DNA of 64,000 nucleotides. It comes from Geminicoccaceae bacterium SCSIO 64248 (GTDB lineage: Bacteria; Pseudomonadota; Alphaproteobacteria; Geminicoccales; Geminicoccaceae). Under the pieces are notes generated by a model. It saw only the letters and a program-made list of their open reading frames with translations. It was not told where the DNA came from and did not search any database. A program made the position numbers and the translations under genes. The first letter of the stretch is position 1; the number at the start of each line of letters is the position of its first letter. Where the stretch lies: contig CP122393.1 in the NCBI GenBank assembly GCA_029814805.1, forward strand, positions 620,001-684,000. Reading direction: 5' to 3'. This document shows positions 1 through 10,000 of the stretch, piece after piece.

Positions 1-1736
1 CGCTCGAGCTGTTCCTTCTCCTCCTGCCGATCGCGGCTTTCGTCGCCTCGTTCGCGATGTCCCTGGCCCTGGCCGCGCCTCCGCCGGTCGGGCGGATCAT
101 CGGCACGCAGTTCATGCAGGCGATCGTCCTGGTCGGCGGCATCTACGCGGTCTCACTCGCCCTGTTCGCGCCAAGAGCGCCCGGGATCCGTCTCCTGCCG
201 ATCCAGGATTCGACCGCGATCGTGCTGAACCGGATCGTGCGGCGGCTGGTGACGACGGCGGTGTTCGGGCTTGCAATCATCGATTCCGCACGCTGGTTCG
301 GCCTGCCGTGGACGCTGCAGGGCGCCCTTCAGCAGATCCTCGCGCTGGTCCTGGCCGGCCTGGCCGCAGGCGCGGTGATCCGCTACCGCACGCCCGTCGC
401 GCGCAGCCTCACGGCGATGGGCGATCGTGCCGCCGCCCGTGGCGGCGCGTTCCAGGTGCCGTGGGGACGGATCGCCGGGCTGTGGCACTTCTTGGCGCTC
501 GCCTACATCGCGGTCCTGTTCATCGTCTGGACCCTGCGCATCCCCGGCGGCTTCACCTTCCTCACGACCGCGACGATCTGGAGCCTGGCCATCATGGCGC
601 TCTCGATCCTCGTCCTGACGATGATCGACCGCGCGATCGCGAAAGGGCAGACGCCGATCGAGCAGGAGGTCCTGGACCGCGACCTCGATATCGACGACGT
701 CGGCGCTGTGACGACCACGGTCGAGGCGAAGTCGCACAAGATGATGCTGTCGGTCGCACGGCTCGCCGTGCTGCTGCTGTCGGTCGGTGCGATCCTCCAG
801 GCCTGGGGCGTGAACCTGGTCGGTTTCATGCTGACCGGCGAGGGCAGGGAGGCAGGCGAGAGCTTCATGGTCGCCCTGGTCATCATCGTGGTCGCTTACG
901 TCGTCTGGCGCAGCGTCAACCGGATGATCACACGCTATCTCACCGACCTGGACGCGGCCAACGCCGCCCTTCGCGCGACCAATCGCAACCGGACGCTGCT
1001 CGTCCTTGGCCGCAACGCCGTCTTCGTGCTGATCTGCCTGATCGGCACGCTGCTCGTGCTCTCGCAGCTGGGCGTCAACATCGCCCCGTTGCTGGCCGGT
1101 GCCGGTGTCTTCGGCCTGGCGATCGGTTTTGGCGCCCAGACGCTGGTCAAGGACATCATCACGGGCGTATTCATCCTGATCGAGGACATCCTGGCGGTCG
1201 GCGACATCGTCAATCTCGGCGGCAAAGGCGGCGTCGTCGAGGCGGTCTCGATCCGTACCGTGCGTCTGCGCGACTATGACGGGTCGGTCCATACCATCCC
1301 ATTCAGCACAATCGACGCGGTAACGAACCTGACCAAAGAATTTTCGATGGCTGTGTTCAATGTCGGCGTGGCCTATGGCGAGGACGTCGACCACGTCATC
1401 GCCACGATCGAGGACCTCGCCGAGAAGATGCGCCGGGAACGCCAGTACAGACGTCTCATCCTCGAACCGCTCGAGATGGCCGGCCTCGACAGCTTCGGCG
1501 AGAGCGCGCTGATGATCAAATGCCGCTTCAAGGTCAAGCCGGCGGCGCAATGGACCGTGATGCGCGAGTTCAACAAGCGGCTGAAGCGGCGCTTCGACGA
1601 GCTCGGCATCAGCATCCCGTTCCCCCACCGGACCGTCGTGTTCGAGCCCGGGAAAGGCGACCTTCAGCCGTTGCCACTCGGCCAGCCGGCAGCCGGGCCC
1701 GGTCTGGCGCAGCCCATCGAGCGCGCCGGGGAATGA
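1..1736 (+). CDS. MscS-family mechanosensitive channel (5' end cut by window)
   Basis: The frame is open from the first bases of the window through the first ATG at 57, so the N-terminus lies upstream and this is a 3' fragment of about 578 codons. Several hydrophobic segments precede a classical MscS core: a glycine/alanine-rich pore helix (GAGVFGLAIGFGAQ, about residues 351-364 from the ATG at 57), then VKDIITGVFILIEDILAVGD and the beta-domain. The many N-terminal membrane spans fit the large MscM/YbiO-type subfamily rather than the short E. coli MscS. Members are inner-membrane tension-gated channels that relieve hypo-osmotic stress. The stop overlaps the tamA start (ATGA), which implies translational coupling. 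The family call is firm; the exact subfamily is not. Confidence 0.9.
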   Translation, partial: LELFLLLLPIAAFVASFAMSLALAAPPPVGRIIGTQFMQAIVLVGGIYAVSLALFAPRAPGIRLLPIQDSTAIVLNRIVRRLVTTAVFGLAIIDSARWFGLPWTLQGALQQILALVLAGLAAGAVIRYRTPVARSLTAMGDRAAARGGAFQVPWGRIAGLWHFLALAYIAVLFIVWTLRIPGGFTFLTTATIWSLAIMALSILVLTMIDRAIAKGQTPIEQEVLDRDLDIDDVGAVTTTVEAKSHKMMLSVARLAVLLLSVGAILQAWGVNLVGFMLTGEGREAGESFMVALVIIVVAYVVWRSVNRMITRYLTDLDAANAALRATNRNRTLLVLGRNAVFVLICLIGTLLVLSQLGVNIAPLLAGAGVFGLAIGFGAQTLVKDIITGVFILIEDILAVGDIVNLGGKGGVVEAVSIRTVRLRDYDGSVHTIPFSTIDAVTNLTKEFSMAVFNVGVAYGEDVDHVIATIEDLAEKMRRERQYRRLILEPLEMAGLDSFGESALMIKCRFKVKPAAQWTVMREFNKRLKRRFDELGISIPFPHRTVVFEPGKGDLQPLPLGQPAAGPGLAQPIERAGE

Positions 1737-3580
1737 CGCCGCTCCCGCGCGCGCGGCGCCGGCGGGCCGCGGGCTGGATGGTGCTGCCGTGCCTGATGCT
1801 CTCGGCCTGCAGCGGCGGCGAGGAGTCGTCGCTGGCCCAGGACATCGACGCCGACGCGAGCGCCTCGGAACGCGGCGGCGGCATCGCCTACACAGTCGAT
1901 CTGCGCGGGGTCGCGGACGAGAGCCTGGCCGGCCTGCTGCGCAGCGTGGCCAGCACCGAGCGTCAGATCGAGCAGCCGCCGAGCACGATAACCGTGCTGC
2001 GCAACCGCGCCGATACCGACGTGCAGACCATGCTGAGCGCGCTGCGCTCCGAAGGCTATTATGACGGCCGCGTCACGCAGACGGTCGACGAGTCGGCGCA
2101 GCCCGTGCGCGTCGTGTTCGACGTGGAGCCCGGCCCCCTCTACCGCTTCGCGCCGGTCGATATCGAGCTTGCGCCGGCCGACAGCCTGTTCCGGCCGCCG
2201 GCCCCCGCCGAGATCGGGCTGGAGACGGGCTCGCCCGCGCGCTCCCAGCCGATCCTCGACGCGGAGAGCGACCTGGTAAGGCGCGCGCAGGCCGGCGGGT
2301 TCGCGCTCGCCCAGATCGGCGACCGCACGGCGATGGTGCAGCGAAGCACGCAGGAGATGGACCTGACGCTTCGCCTCGATACCGGCCAGCCGGCCAAGTT
2401 CGGTTCCGTCACCTTCGAGGGCATGACGGATGTCAACGAGGATTTCCTGCAGAGCCGGGTGACGTGGCAGCCGGGCGATCCGTACGATCCGGAGGAGGTG
2501 ACCGAGTTCCGGCGCAAGCTGCTCGACACCAACCTTTTCACGGCCGTGCAGATCATTCCGGCCGAGACGCTGACCGAGCAGGGCGAACTGCCCTTTCGCA
2601 TCCGCGTGACCGAGCGTCTGCACCGGTCCGTAGGCGCGGGCGTGCGCTACCGTTCGGACGAAGGCCCCGGTGCGAACGTGTTCTGGGAGAACCGCAACCT
2701 GTTCGGCAATGGCGAGCGGTTCCGCGTCGAGGTCGACGGCTCGCCGATCAGCCAGATGGTCGCCGGCAGCTATCGCGAGCCCTTTTTCTGGCGCGAGGAC
2801 CAGAGCCTCCTGCTCGACGCCGGCCTGCGCAACGAGGATACCGACGCCTACTCATCGACGTCCATCACGGTGGCCGGCGCCATCGAGCGCGAGCTTGCCG
2901 AGAACATGTTCCTCACAGCCGGGCCACGCTACCGCCTGGCGTCGATCGAAGAGAAGACCGGCGAGGAGGACGACAGCTATTTCAACCTGCTGTCCTTCCC
3001 GGTGAATTTCCGCTGGGATACCAGCGACGATCTGTTCGATCCGACCCGCGGCGGGCGTCTCGACATCATGACGCAGCCCTATGCCAGCCTGACCGACAAC
3101 GCCGCCTTCTGGCGCAACCAGGCGAGCTATGCCCGCTACTACCAGATCAGCTCGTCGCCCTGGTTCGTCCTGGCGGGCCGGGTCATGGCGGGTACGATCG
3201 ACGGCGCGGACGTCGAGAACGTGCCGGCCGACGAGCGCTACTATGCCGGCGGCGGCGGCTCGATCCGCGGCTACGCCTTCCAGGCGGTCGGGCCGCAGGA
3301 CGACGGCGACCCCGAGGGCGGCCTGTCGCTCCTGACCGGCTCGCTCGAGCTGCGCAACCGCTTCACCGACACGATCGGCGGCGCGCTGTTCGTCGACGGC
3401 GGCACCGCCTATTCCGATTCGATGTTCCAGGGCGGGGATGAGCCGCGTTTCGGCGCCGGCTTCGGCGTGCGCTACATCACGCCGATCGGTCCCCTGCGCG
3501 CGGACCTTGCCTTTCCCGTCAACGGTCGCGACAACGACGATGCCTTCCAGTTCTACGTCAGTCTCGGCCAGGCCTTCTGA
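1733..3580 (+). CDS. tamA: TamA-like outer-membrane assembly protein (POTRA + beta-barrel)
   Basis: This is an Omp85-superfamily protein of 615 aa. The start at 1733 overlaps the upstream stop by 4 bp; although the frame is open further upstream, only this start gives an export signal. POTRA-like segments (about residues 50-290) are followed by a 16-strand-type barrel with the conserved GGGGSIRGYAFQ motif, and the chain ends in phenylalanine (VSLGQAF), as outer-membrane barrels do. Known role: TamA partners inner-membrane TamB to insert or transport envelope components. Oddity: the signal region reads LMLSAC with Cys26, a lipobox, whereas TamA normally has a type I signal peptide. tamB lies 3.5 kb downstream rather than adjacent, with two polysaccharide genes between. 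Confidence 0.88.
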   Translation: MTPLPRARRRRAAGWMVLPCLMLSACSGGEESSLAQDIDADASASERGGGIAYTVDLRGVADESLAGLLRSVASTERQIEQPPSTITVLRNRADTDVQTMLSALRSEGYYDGRVTQTVDESAQPVRVVFDVEPGPLYRFAPVDIELAPADSLFRPPAPAEIGLETGSPARSQPILDAESDLVRRAQAGGFALAQIGDRTAMVQRSTQEMDLTLRLDTGQPAKFGSVTFEGMTDVNEDFLQSRVTWQPGDPYDPEEVTEFRRKLLDTNLFTAVQIIPAETLTEQGELPFRIRVTERLHRSVGAGVRYRSDEGPGANVFWENRNLFGNGERFRVEVDGSPISQMVAGSYREPFFWREDQSLLLDAGLRNEDTDAYSSTSITVAGAIERELAENMFLTAGPRYRLASIEEKTGEEDDSYFNLLSFPVNFRWDTSDDLFDPTRGGRLDIMTQPYASLTDNAAFWRNQASYARYYQISSSPWFVLAGRVMAGTIDGADVENVPADERYYAGGGGSIRGYAFQAVGPQDDGDPEGGLSLLTGSLELRNRFTDTIGGALFVDGGTAYSDSMFQGGDEPRFGAGFGVRYITPIGPLRADLAFPVNGRDNDDAFQFYVSLGQAF

Positions 3581-3633
3581 CCTGCGGCGCTGCCGGTTGA
3601 TTGTCACGTTCCCGCGCAGGTGCTGAGACCGTC

Positions 3634-5190
3634 ATGAGTCGATCGACATCATCCCCCGGCTCGCCCTCGGGCTCAGACCCGAGCGACCGGGTCTTCGTCT
3701 CGGCGTTCGACGCCGCCCAGGCGTCGGGCAAGGTGGCGCGGGGCGGCGCCCTGATGATCGCGGCCAATCTGCTGGGCTTCGTCGTGACGTTGACCTCGAC
3801 CGCGATCCTGGCGCGCCTGTTGACGCCGGAGGCGTTCGGCCTCATCGCCATGACGGCGACCCTGACCGCGCTGCTCATGATGTTCAGCGACGCCGGCCTG
3901 ACCCAGGCGACGATCCAGCGTCGCGAGATCACCTACGGCCAGCTCACGGCCCTGTTCTGGATCAATCTGGCCGTCGGGGCGGGGCTGGCGGTCGCCTGCT
4001 TTGCCGCGGCGCCGTTTCTCGCCTGGTTCTACGGCGAGCCGGGTTTGACCGATGTCGTGCGCGTGCTCTCCGTCAACTTCCTCCTGCTCGGCGCCACCGC
4101 GCAGTTCAGCGCCGTCATCAATCGCCAGCTGCGCTTCAAGGTGACGGCGCTCGTCCAGCTTCTGGCGCCGATTGCCGGCGCCGCGGCGGCGCTCGTCTTC
4201 GCCTGGCTCGATTTCGGCGTGTGGGCGCTCGTCGCGCAGCTCGTGGTGACCGAGATCGTCCGCCTGGGCGCGTCGGTCTCCCTGGCGCACTGGTTCCCCG
4301 GCCTGCCCCGGCGGGCGAAGGGGGTCGGCCAGATGCTCCGCTTCGGCGGCAACCAGCTCCTGTTCAACGTGGTCGTCTATCTCGTGCCGAACGCCGATCG
4401 CATCTTCATCGGCAGCTACCTCAATCCCCATGTGCTGGGCCTGTACGACCGCTCGGCGCAGATGATCCGCCTTCCCCAGCGCCTGCTGATCATGCCGCTC
4501 ACGCCGGTGATGCTGCCGACCCTGTCGCGGTTGCACGACCAGCCGGACGCCTATCGCAACGTCTATGTCGGCGCGATGAGCAAGCTGACCATGGCATCGT
4601 TCCCGCTGACGATCGCGATTGCGCTCCTGGCGCCGGAAATCGTCAGCATCCTCCTGGGCGCTCAATGGGAGGAAGCGGTCCCGATCTTCGCCGTCCTGGC
4701 GATCAGCACCCTGACCGCCCCGATCAGCCGGGCCAACACCTGGCTGTGGATCTCGCAGGGACGCATGCGTACGCAGCTGTGCTGGGGGCTCCTGATCACG
4801 TCCACGACCGTGCCCGCCTACTTCGTCGGCGTCTCCTGGGGCGCCGTCGGCGTCGCGGCCGGCGCGGCCGTGGCACAGCTGTCCATGCATCCGATCGCGA
4901 TCTGGATGGCGACGCGGGTCGGTCCGGTGTCGTGGCGCGACATCGTGGGCTCGTTCGTTCCCGGCATCGTCGGCGCGATCGGCATGAGCGCGGTCATCCT
5001 CGCGATCCGGGCGACCGGCCTCCTCCCGGCCAATCCGTTTCTCTCGGCGATGATCCTGGGCCTGGGCGGCGGGATCGGCCTCGTCGCGATCTACAGCCTG
5101 CTACCCAGCGCGCGCCGCCCGCTCTTCGAGATGCTGGCGACGCTCGGTCAGTGGACCGGCTTGGCCAAGCCGGCCGTGCCGTCCTCGTGA
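3634..5190 (+). CDS. Wzx/WzxC-type polysaccharide flippase (MOP superfamily)
   Basis: A 518-aa integral membrane protein with about 12-14 hydrophobic helices and the N-terminal pattern of the polysaccharide transport family (GGALMIAANLLGF, ILARLLTPEAFGLIAM, then AGLTQATIQR). Such proteins flip undecaprenol-linked oligosaccharides across the inner membrane during exopolysaccharide or O-antigen synthesis. I chose the ATG at 3634, preceded by GAGA; an in-frame TTG at 3601 has no visible ribosome-binding site. Its 3' end overlaps the convergent pyruvyl transferase gene by 43 bp. Both neighbours point to cell-surface glycan synthesis. No glycosyltransferases or polymerase accompany it, so the substrate is unknown. 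Confidence 0.85.
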   Translation: MSRSTSSPGSPSGSDPSDRVFVSAFDAAQASGKVARGGALMIAANLLGFVVTLTSTAILARLLTPEAFGLIAMTATLTALLMMFSDAGLTQATIQRREITYGQLTALFWINLAVGAGLAVACFAAAPFLAWFYGEPGLTDVVRVLSVNFLLLGATAQFSAVINRQLRFKVTALVQLLAPIAGAAAALVFAWLDFGVWALVAQLVVTEIVRLGASVSLAHWFPGLPRRAKGVGQMLRFGGNQLLFNVVVYLVPNADRIFIGSYLNPHVLGLYDRSAQMIRLPQRLLIMPLTPVMLPTLSRLHDQPDAYRNVYVGAMSKLTMASFPLTIAIALLAPEIVSILLGAQWEEAVPIFAVLAISTLTAPISRANTWLWISQGRMRTQLCWGLLITSTTVPAYFVGVSWGAVGVAAGAAVAQLSMHPIAIWMATRVGPVSWRDIVGSFVPGIVGAIGMSAVILAIRATGLLPANPFLSAMILGLGGGIGLVAIYSLLPSARRPLFEMLATLGQWTGLAKPAVPSS

Positions 5191-6545
5191 GCCCCGGCCG
5201 GAACCGGTCCGGCAAGCTCGGCCAGGACCGAGGTGAACTGGTTCTCGACCTCCTCGCGCAGGAGCGGCACGCGCTGCGCCAGCCGTCGGCTCACGATGTC
5301 GCCTCCGGCGCGCAGATGAAGGAAGCGATCGTGCAACTCGTCCACGGTGAAATCGTCGATATCCATGCAGAAGGCGCTCTGCCCGAGTAGGGCCATGAGG
5401 TCGTACGTCTTCGCCTGGTAGGCGAGCCCGATGGTCGGACGGCCGAGCTTCAACGGCAGCAGGACGCTGTGGAAGCGGCAGGCGATGACGAAGTCGCAGG
5501 CTTCGACCTCACGAAGCAGGTCGTCGAGTCCGTCGACCGGCGCGCGGATCAGGCGGTCATCGCCATCGTATCCGAGACGGTCGCGCACCAGGCGCTCGAC
5601 GTCCTCGGCCGCGCCGCGATCGGCCGTCAGGTGCGACGAGAACAGGCGAACGGCGTGACCGTCCTCGATCAGGCGGGCGGCCACCTCCGCGAGTTTGCCT
5701 ATATAGGCGCGGTAGCGCCGATCGTTGCCCTGTGGCCAGTACCGGGAGTCGGCATGCGCCATGACGTTCAGCCCGACGACCGCGGCGGCATGCGAGGTGT
5801 CGCGCCGGGCCTGCCGGCCGTCCCGCGACCATCCGAAGGCCATGTCCGGCACGATGGGAACGTCGCGCCGGACGCCGATTTGGCGAAGCGCCCGCGCGGC
5901 GCTCGGCTCACGGACCGAGACGTAGCTGGCCCACTCCACCGCCTTGCGCACCAGCCAGCGGCTGCCTGCCGCCTCGATCGGTCCCGTGCCGATCGAGAGC
6001 ATCGCGTAGGGCACGCCGCGCATGCGGCAGGCGAGCGCCCAGGCGAAGGTCCGCCAGGGGTGGGTCAGGGGCCCGCCCCAGATGTCCGTCAGCTGGCCTG
6101 AGCCCGCGACGATCAGGAGGTCGAGCCCGGCGACGCCGCGCTGCGCCCGGTAGAGAAGCGCGAATTCCGTCTGCACGCGCCGGAGCTTGCGTGCGGTCCA
6201 GGCCCACGACGAGCGCGCCCGGCCGGCCGGTTCGGACCGTGACGGACCCGGCTGGGCGTCCGCGCTCGAGGTCGGGGCCTCGTCGCCCGGCGCCATCGGA
6301 AGGGCCGCGACGCGGTGCCGCCGCCGCGTGTCGGCCGGAGCGCTCGAGATCGCGACGATGTCCGCTTCGGGAAGATGCGCGCGGATCGCCTCGATGACGA
6401 CCGAGACGACCAGTTCGTCCCCCTGGTTGCGGCCATGGAAATGGCCCCAAACCCCGACGCGCCGCTGTGCCGCCGCGCCGGTCCCGTTTCGCTCGGTCGC
6501 ACCAGCCAGCATAGGGGGTGCAACGACCGTGGATTGCGCAGCCAT
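5148..6545 (-). CDS. polysaccharide pyruvyl transferase family protein
   Basis: A 465-aa PF04230-type protein. Near the N-terminus it has GVWGHFHGRNQGDELVVS, and near the C-terminus the family motif CRFHSVLLPLKLGRPTIGLAY, with the conserved histidine. Known members (CsaB, ExoV, WcaK types) transfer pyruvate from phosphoenolpyruvate onto sugars, making acidic ketals on surface polysaccharides. It is convergent with the flippase gene and overlaps its 3' end, so the two are probably one functional cassette despite opposite orientation. The start at 6545 faces an AT-rich 511-bp gap that probably holds its promoter. The family is clear; the acceptor sugar cannot be deduced. Confidence 0.85.
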   Translation of the reverse strand: MAAQSTVVAPPMLAGATERNGTGAAAQRRVGVWGHFHGRNQGDELVVSVVIEAIRAHLPEADIVAISSAPADTRRRHRVAALPMAPGDEAPTSSADAQPGPSRSEPAGRARSSWAWTARKLRRVQTEFALLYRAQRGVAGLDLLIVAGSGQLTDIWGGPLTHPWRTFAWALACRMRGVPYAMLSIGTGPIEAAGSRWLVRKAVEWASYVSVREPSAARALRQIGVRRDVPIVPDMAFGWSRDGRQARRDTSHAAAVVGLNVMAHADSRYWPQGNDRRYRAYIGKLAEVAARLIEDGHAVRLFSSHLTADRGAAEDVERLVRDRLGYDGDDRLIRAPVDGLDDLLREVEACDFVIACRFHSVLLPLKLGRPTIGLAYQAKTYDLMALLGQSAFCMDIDDFTVDELHDRFLHLRAGGDIVSRRLAQRVPLLREEVENQFTSVLAELAGPVPAGAHEDGTAGLAKPVH

Positions 6546-7056
6546 TGTCGCCTTCCTTCTCCGTTCGAGTATCTATCGCCCGTCTAGGCAAATTGTATCG
6601 GTAAGATGAAGTATTCATACGTTTAACTTGCGCTTGATGAATTGGATATGACGAAAAGCAACCGTATGGCCAGCCGGTTTTGCAATATTGCGATCATTAT
6701 TCGTGAGCGAATGGATTGCGGATAGCCAATAGATATTTATTGTCTACTATATCTTTAGTTGAATAGCTCGATGGTTTGTGTCTTGCCCAATGCCTGCTGC
6801 TCGGCTCCGGAGGCGTGCGGGGCCGCGACGTTGCGGGCTGCGGAGCATGGCCGGGCGTTCACTTGGGAAGCTCACGCCGAGCCGGTCCCGTCGGCCGCCG
6901 ACGGGCGTGGCCAGGGGGACTTCGGCCGACGGACCTCACGGGATCTTCAGGAGGGATGGCCGCATTATCCGAGTGCGCATCAGGGATTTTTCGCGCCGGA
7001 ACCCCATATCGGGTGAAAGCCGGCGCTGATCGGCGGACACTTCATACGGATTGCCC
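6546..7056. other. AT-rich intergenic region between pyruvyl transferase and tamB
   Basis: This 511-bp gap holds no convincing gene. From about 6570 to 6780 the base composition drops sharply below that of the window, which is unusual here. It contains a perfect 10-bp palindrome GCAATATTGC (6682-6691), an inverted repeat CAATA-N6-TATTG (6727-6742) and several TATATC/TATTTA-like -10 candidates. It must hold the minus-strand promoter for the pyruvyl transferase gene and probably the plus-strand promoter for tamB. A small open frame at 6759-7016 has atypical composition and no recognisable domain, and I did not accept it. Confidence 0.6.
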
Positions 7057-10000
7057 ATGCTCGTTCGCACGCTTCGATGGTCCCTTTGGATCCTGCTCGG
7101 TCTGGTCGGCCTGGTGGTGCTCGCTATAGCGGGCGTCATCGGCGGCCTTCAGGTCCAGGCGGTGCGGGACTACGCGACGGCGACGATCGAGGACGTGCTG
7201 AGCGGACCGGACAGCCGGGTCGAGATCAGCGGCTTCACGGGAACGCCGCCGTTCGACATGCGCATCGCCCGCTTCGCCCAGAGCGACGCGGACGGCCCCT
7301 GGCTCGAGGTGGACAACGCCCGGTTGGCGTGGCGGCCGCTTGATCTGCTCAGCCTCCGATTGACGGTCGAGGCGGTCGAGGCCGAGCGCGTCGCCGTGAA
7401 CCGCCTGCCTCCGGCCGGGCCGGAACCCGAACCCGCCCCGGAGCCGTCCGGCCCGATCCGCCTGCCCGAATTGCCGTCGAGCCTGCCGCAGGTCGCGCTG
7501 GAGCGTCTGCACGTCGACCGGATCGAACTGGGCCAGCCGGTGCTCGGCCAGGCGGCCGTGTTCACGCTCGACGGCCGCCTGGGCGCGGTCGACGAGGGGC
7601 GCGCGGTGGAAATGGTTTTGAACCTCGACCGGCAGGACGCGCAGGTCGCCCGGGTCGCTCTCGACGGACGTGTCGACCTCGCCGCGCGGACCATGCGGCT
7701 GGCCCTGGCGGCCGACGAGACGTCGCACCTGCTGGCCGGACTCGCCGGCGTGCCCGAGGCGTCCGGCGCCGTCCGCCTGGAAGGCGACGGGCCGCTGGCC
7801 GACTGGCGCGGCACGCTGCTGGTCGATGCGCCGGGCATCGCGCGCTCGACCGGCGAGATCGGCCTCGACGTCGAGGGCGACCTGGGCCTTTCCCTCGACC
7901 TGTCGGCCGAGCCGGCCCCGGGCATCCTGCCGGCGGAATACGGCCCCCTCGTCGGCGATCGAGCGGATGTGATGCTGCGTGTCGCGCAGACGGGCGACCA
8001 GGCCTTCGACATTCCCGAGATCGCCCTGGCGGTCGCGGCCGCACGGCTGAGCGGGAACGGCCGGGTCGACCTCGACGCGCAGACGATGGGCGCCGACCTC
8101 GACCTGGCCGTGGCCGACCTCGCGCCGCTCGAGGCGGTCGCCGGCACGCCCCTTGGCGGCGCGGTAAACCTGAAGGTTCAGGCCCAGGGGCCGATCGCCG
8201 CCCCGGACGTGACCTTGAACGCGGCGGCCGAGCGGCTGGACCTGCCGGGGGCCGCGATCGACCGGACCGCCCTCGACCTCGCTCTGCAGCTCCAGGCCGA
8301 CGACGAGGGCGCCCTGTCGGGCGCGCGGGTGCAGACCACGGGACAGGCGACCGGCGTCCGGATCGACGGCGCGCCGGACCTGCCGGGCGACCGCGTCGAC
8401 CTGGCGCTGGACGCGGACGTGCCGTTCCAGGGCATGGCGGTGATCGACCGTCTCGACGTGCGCGGCCTCGGCGCGAGCCTGACGGGCGGCGGCCGGCTCG
8501 ATCCGGCGCGGCTGCAGGGGGAGGGGCGTTTCGACCTCGCCGTGCCCGACATCGCGCCCTTCGCCCGGCTGGGCGGCCTGGAATCGACAGGCAATGCCTC
8601 GGTCAACATTGCCTTTCGCGACAGCGCGGAAGGCGACGGCCTGGACGCGACCCTGCGTGCCGCCGGCCTGGACCTCGCGGCCCTGCCGCCGCCGCTCGAC
8701 CGGCTGATCGGCGAGCGCGTGATCCTGACGTCGGACCTGACCGCCACGCCGGAAGGGGCCTTTTCCCTACGCGACACCCGGCTCGACGCCGCCGCCGTCA
8801 AGGCGCAGGCGCAGGGCCGAGCGACGGCCGGCCTGGCCGATCTGGACGGGAGCCTTTCCCTGCAACTCATGGACCTGGCGGCGCTCAGCGACGTCGCCGG
8901 CACGCCGCTGGCCGGTCACGTGAACGTCGACACCAGGGTGACCGGCAGCGCCGAAATCCCGAACGTCACCCTGGACGTTCTCGGCCAGGACCTGCGCTAC
9001 GGCGCCAGCGACCTCGGCCGGCTGACGGTCACGGCCAATGGCGACGACGTCGTTCGCGCGCCGCACGGCCGGCTTGAGGTGGCGTCGGAGCAGCCGGCCG
9101 GCCGGATCGACCTCGTCTCGAACTATGCCTTGCAGGGCCAGCAACTGACCATCGACGGGCTGTCGCTGCGCGCGCCGCAGACCGTGCTCGACGGCCGGTT
9201 CGTGGCCGACCTCCAGAACCTCGGCGCCGACGGCCAGCTGACCGGCCGGGCGGCCGATCTCTCCGCCTTGTCCTCCTGGGCCGGGCAGCGCCTGGCCGGC
9301 ACCGCCGATCTCGACGTCCGCATGGCACGGACGGAGAGCGGCCAGGAGGTCCACGCGCTGGTCAACGCCGCCAACCTGTCCGGCCCGATCGACGCGCTCC
9401 GGAGGCTCGCCTTGCGGGCCGACGTGACCGACGCGCTGGGCGAGCCCGGCATCGATGCCGACCTCCAGGTCACCGGCCTGCAGCAGGCCGCCAACCGGCT
9501 CGATCGGCTCGGGCTCCAGGCCAAGGGCACGCTCGCCGGCCTGAAGCTGACGGCGTCCGCCGCCGGCGAGGCGATGCAGCGCTTCGATATCAGGACGGCG
9601 GCGGAGGTCGCGCAGGCGGATGCTCGGACCACGGTCGTGCTGTCCGAGCTCGGCGGCACGGTCGGCCCCGAGCAGCTGCGCTTGACGCAGCCGACCCGGG
9701 TCGAGCTCGAGAACGGCACGACGCGGCTTTCCGACCTCGACCTGCGCTACGGCGCCGCGCGCCTCGCCGGCAACGCCACCTACGGTCCCCAGGCGCTCGA
9801 TCTGCGCATGGCCCTGTCGGATCTGAACCTGGCGAGCCTGGAACCGTTCGGCGTGCCGCCGCTCGAAGGCAACGCCCGTCTCGACCTGACCGGCTCCGGC
9901 ACGCCGGCCGCGCCCCGGATCGACGTCGCCGCCCGCGTCGCTCGCGCCCGCTACGTGCTGCCGTCGCTCGGCGACGTTCCGCCCGCCGACATCGCGCTCG

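Noticed and set aside
153-1628. 491-codon open frame on the minus strand over the MscS gene
   Set aside because: It lies exactly opposite a clear channel gene; composition is Arg/Asp/His-rich and shows no domain. Such long antisense frames are expected at high GC.
6759-7016. 85-codon frame in the tamB upstream gap
   Set aside because: Overlaps several other short frames, has no visible ribosome-binding site and no recognisable feature.
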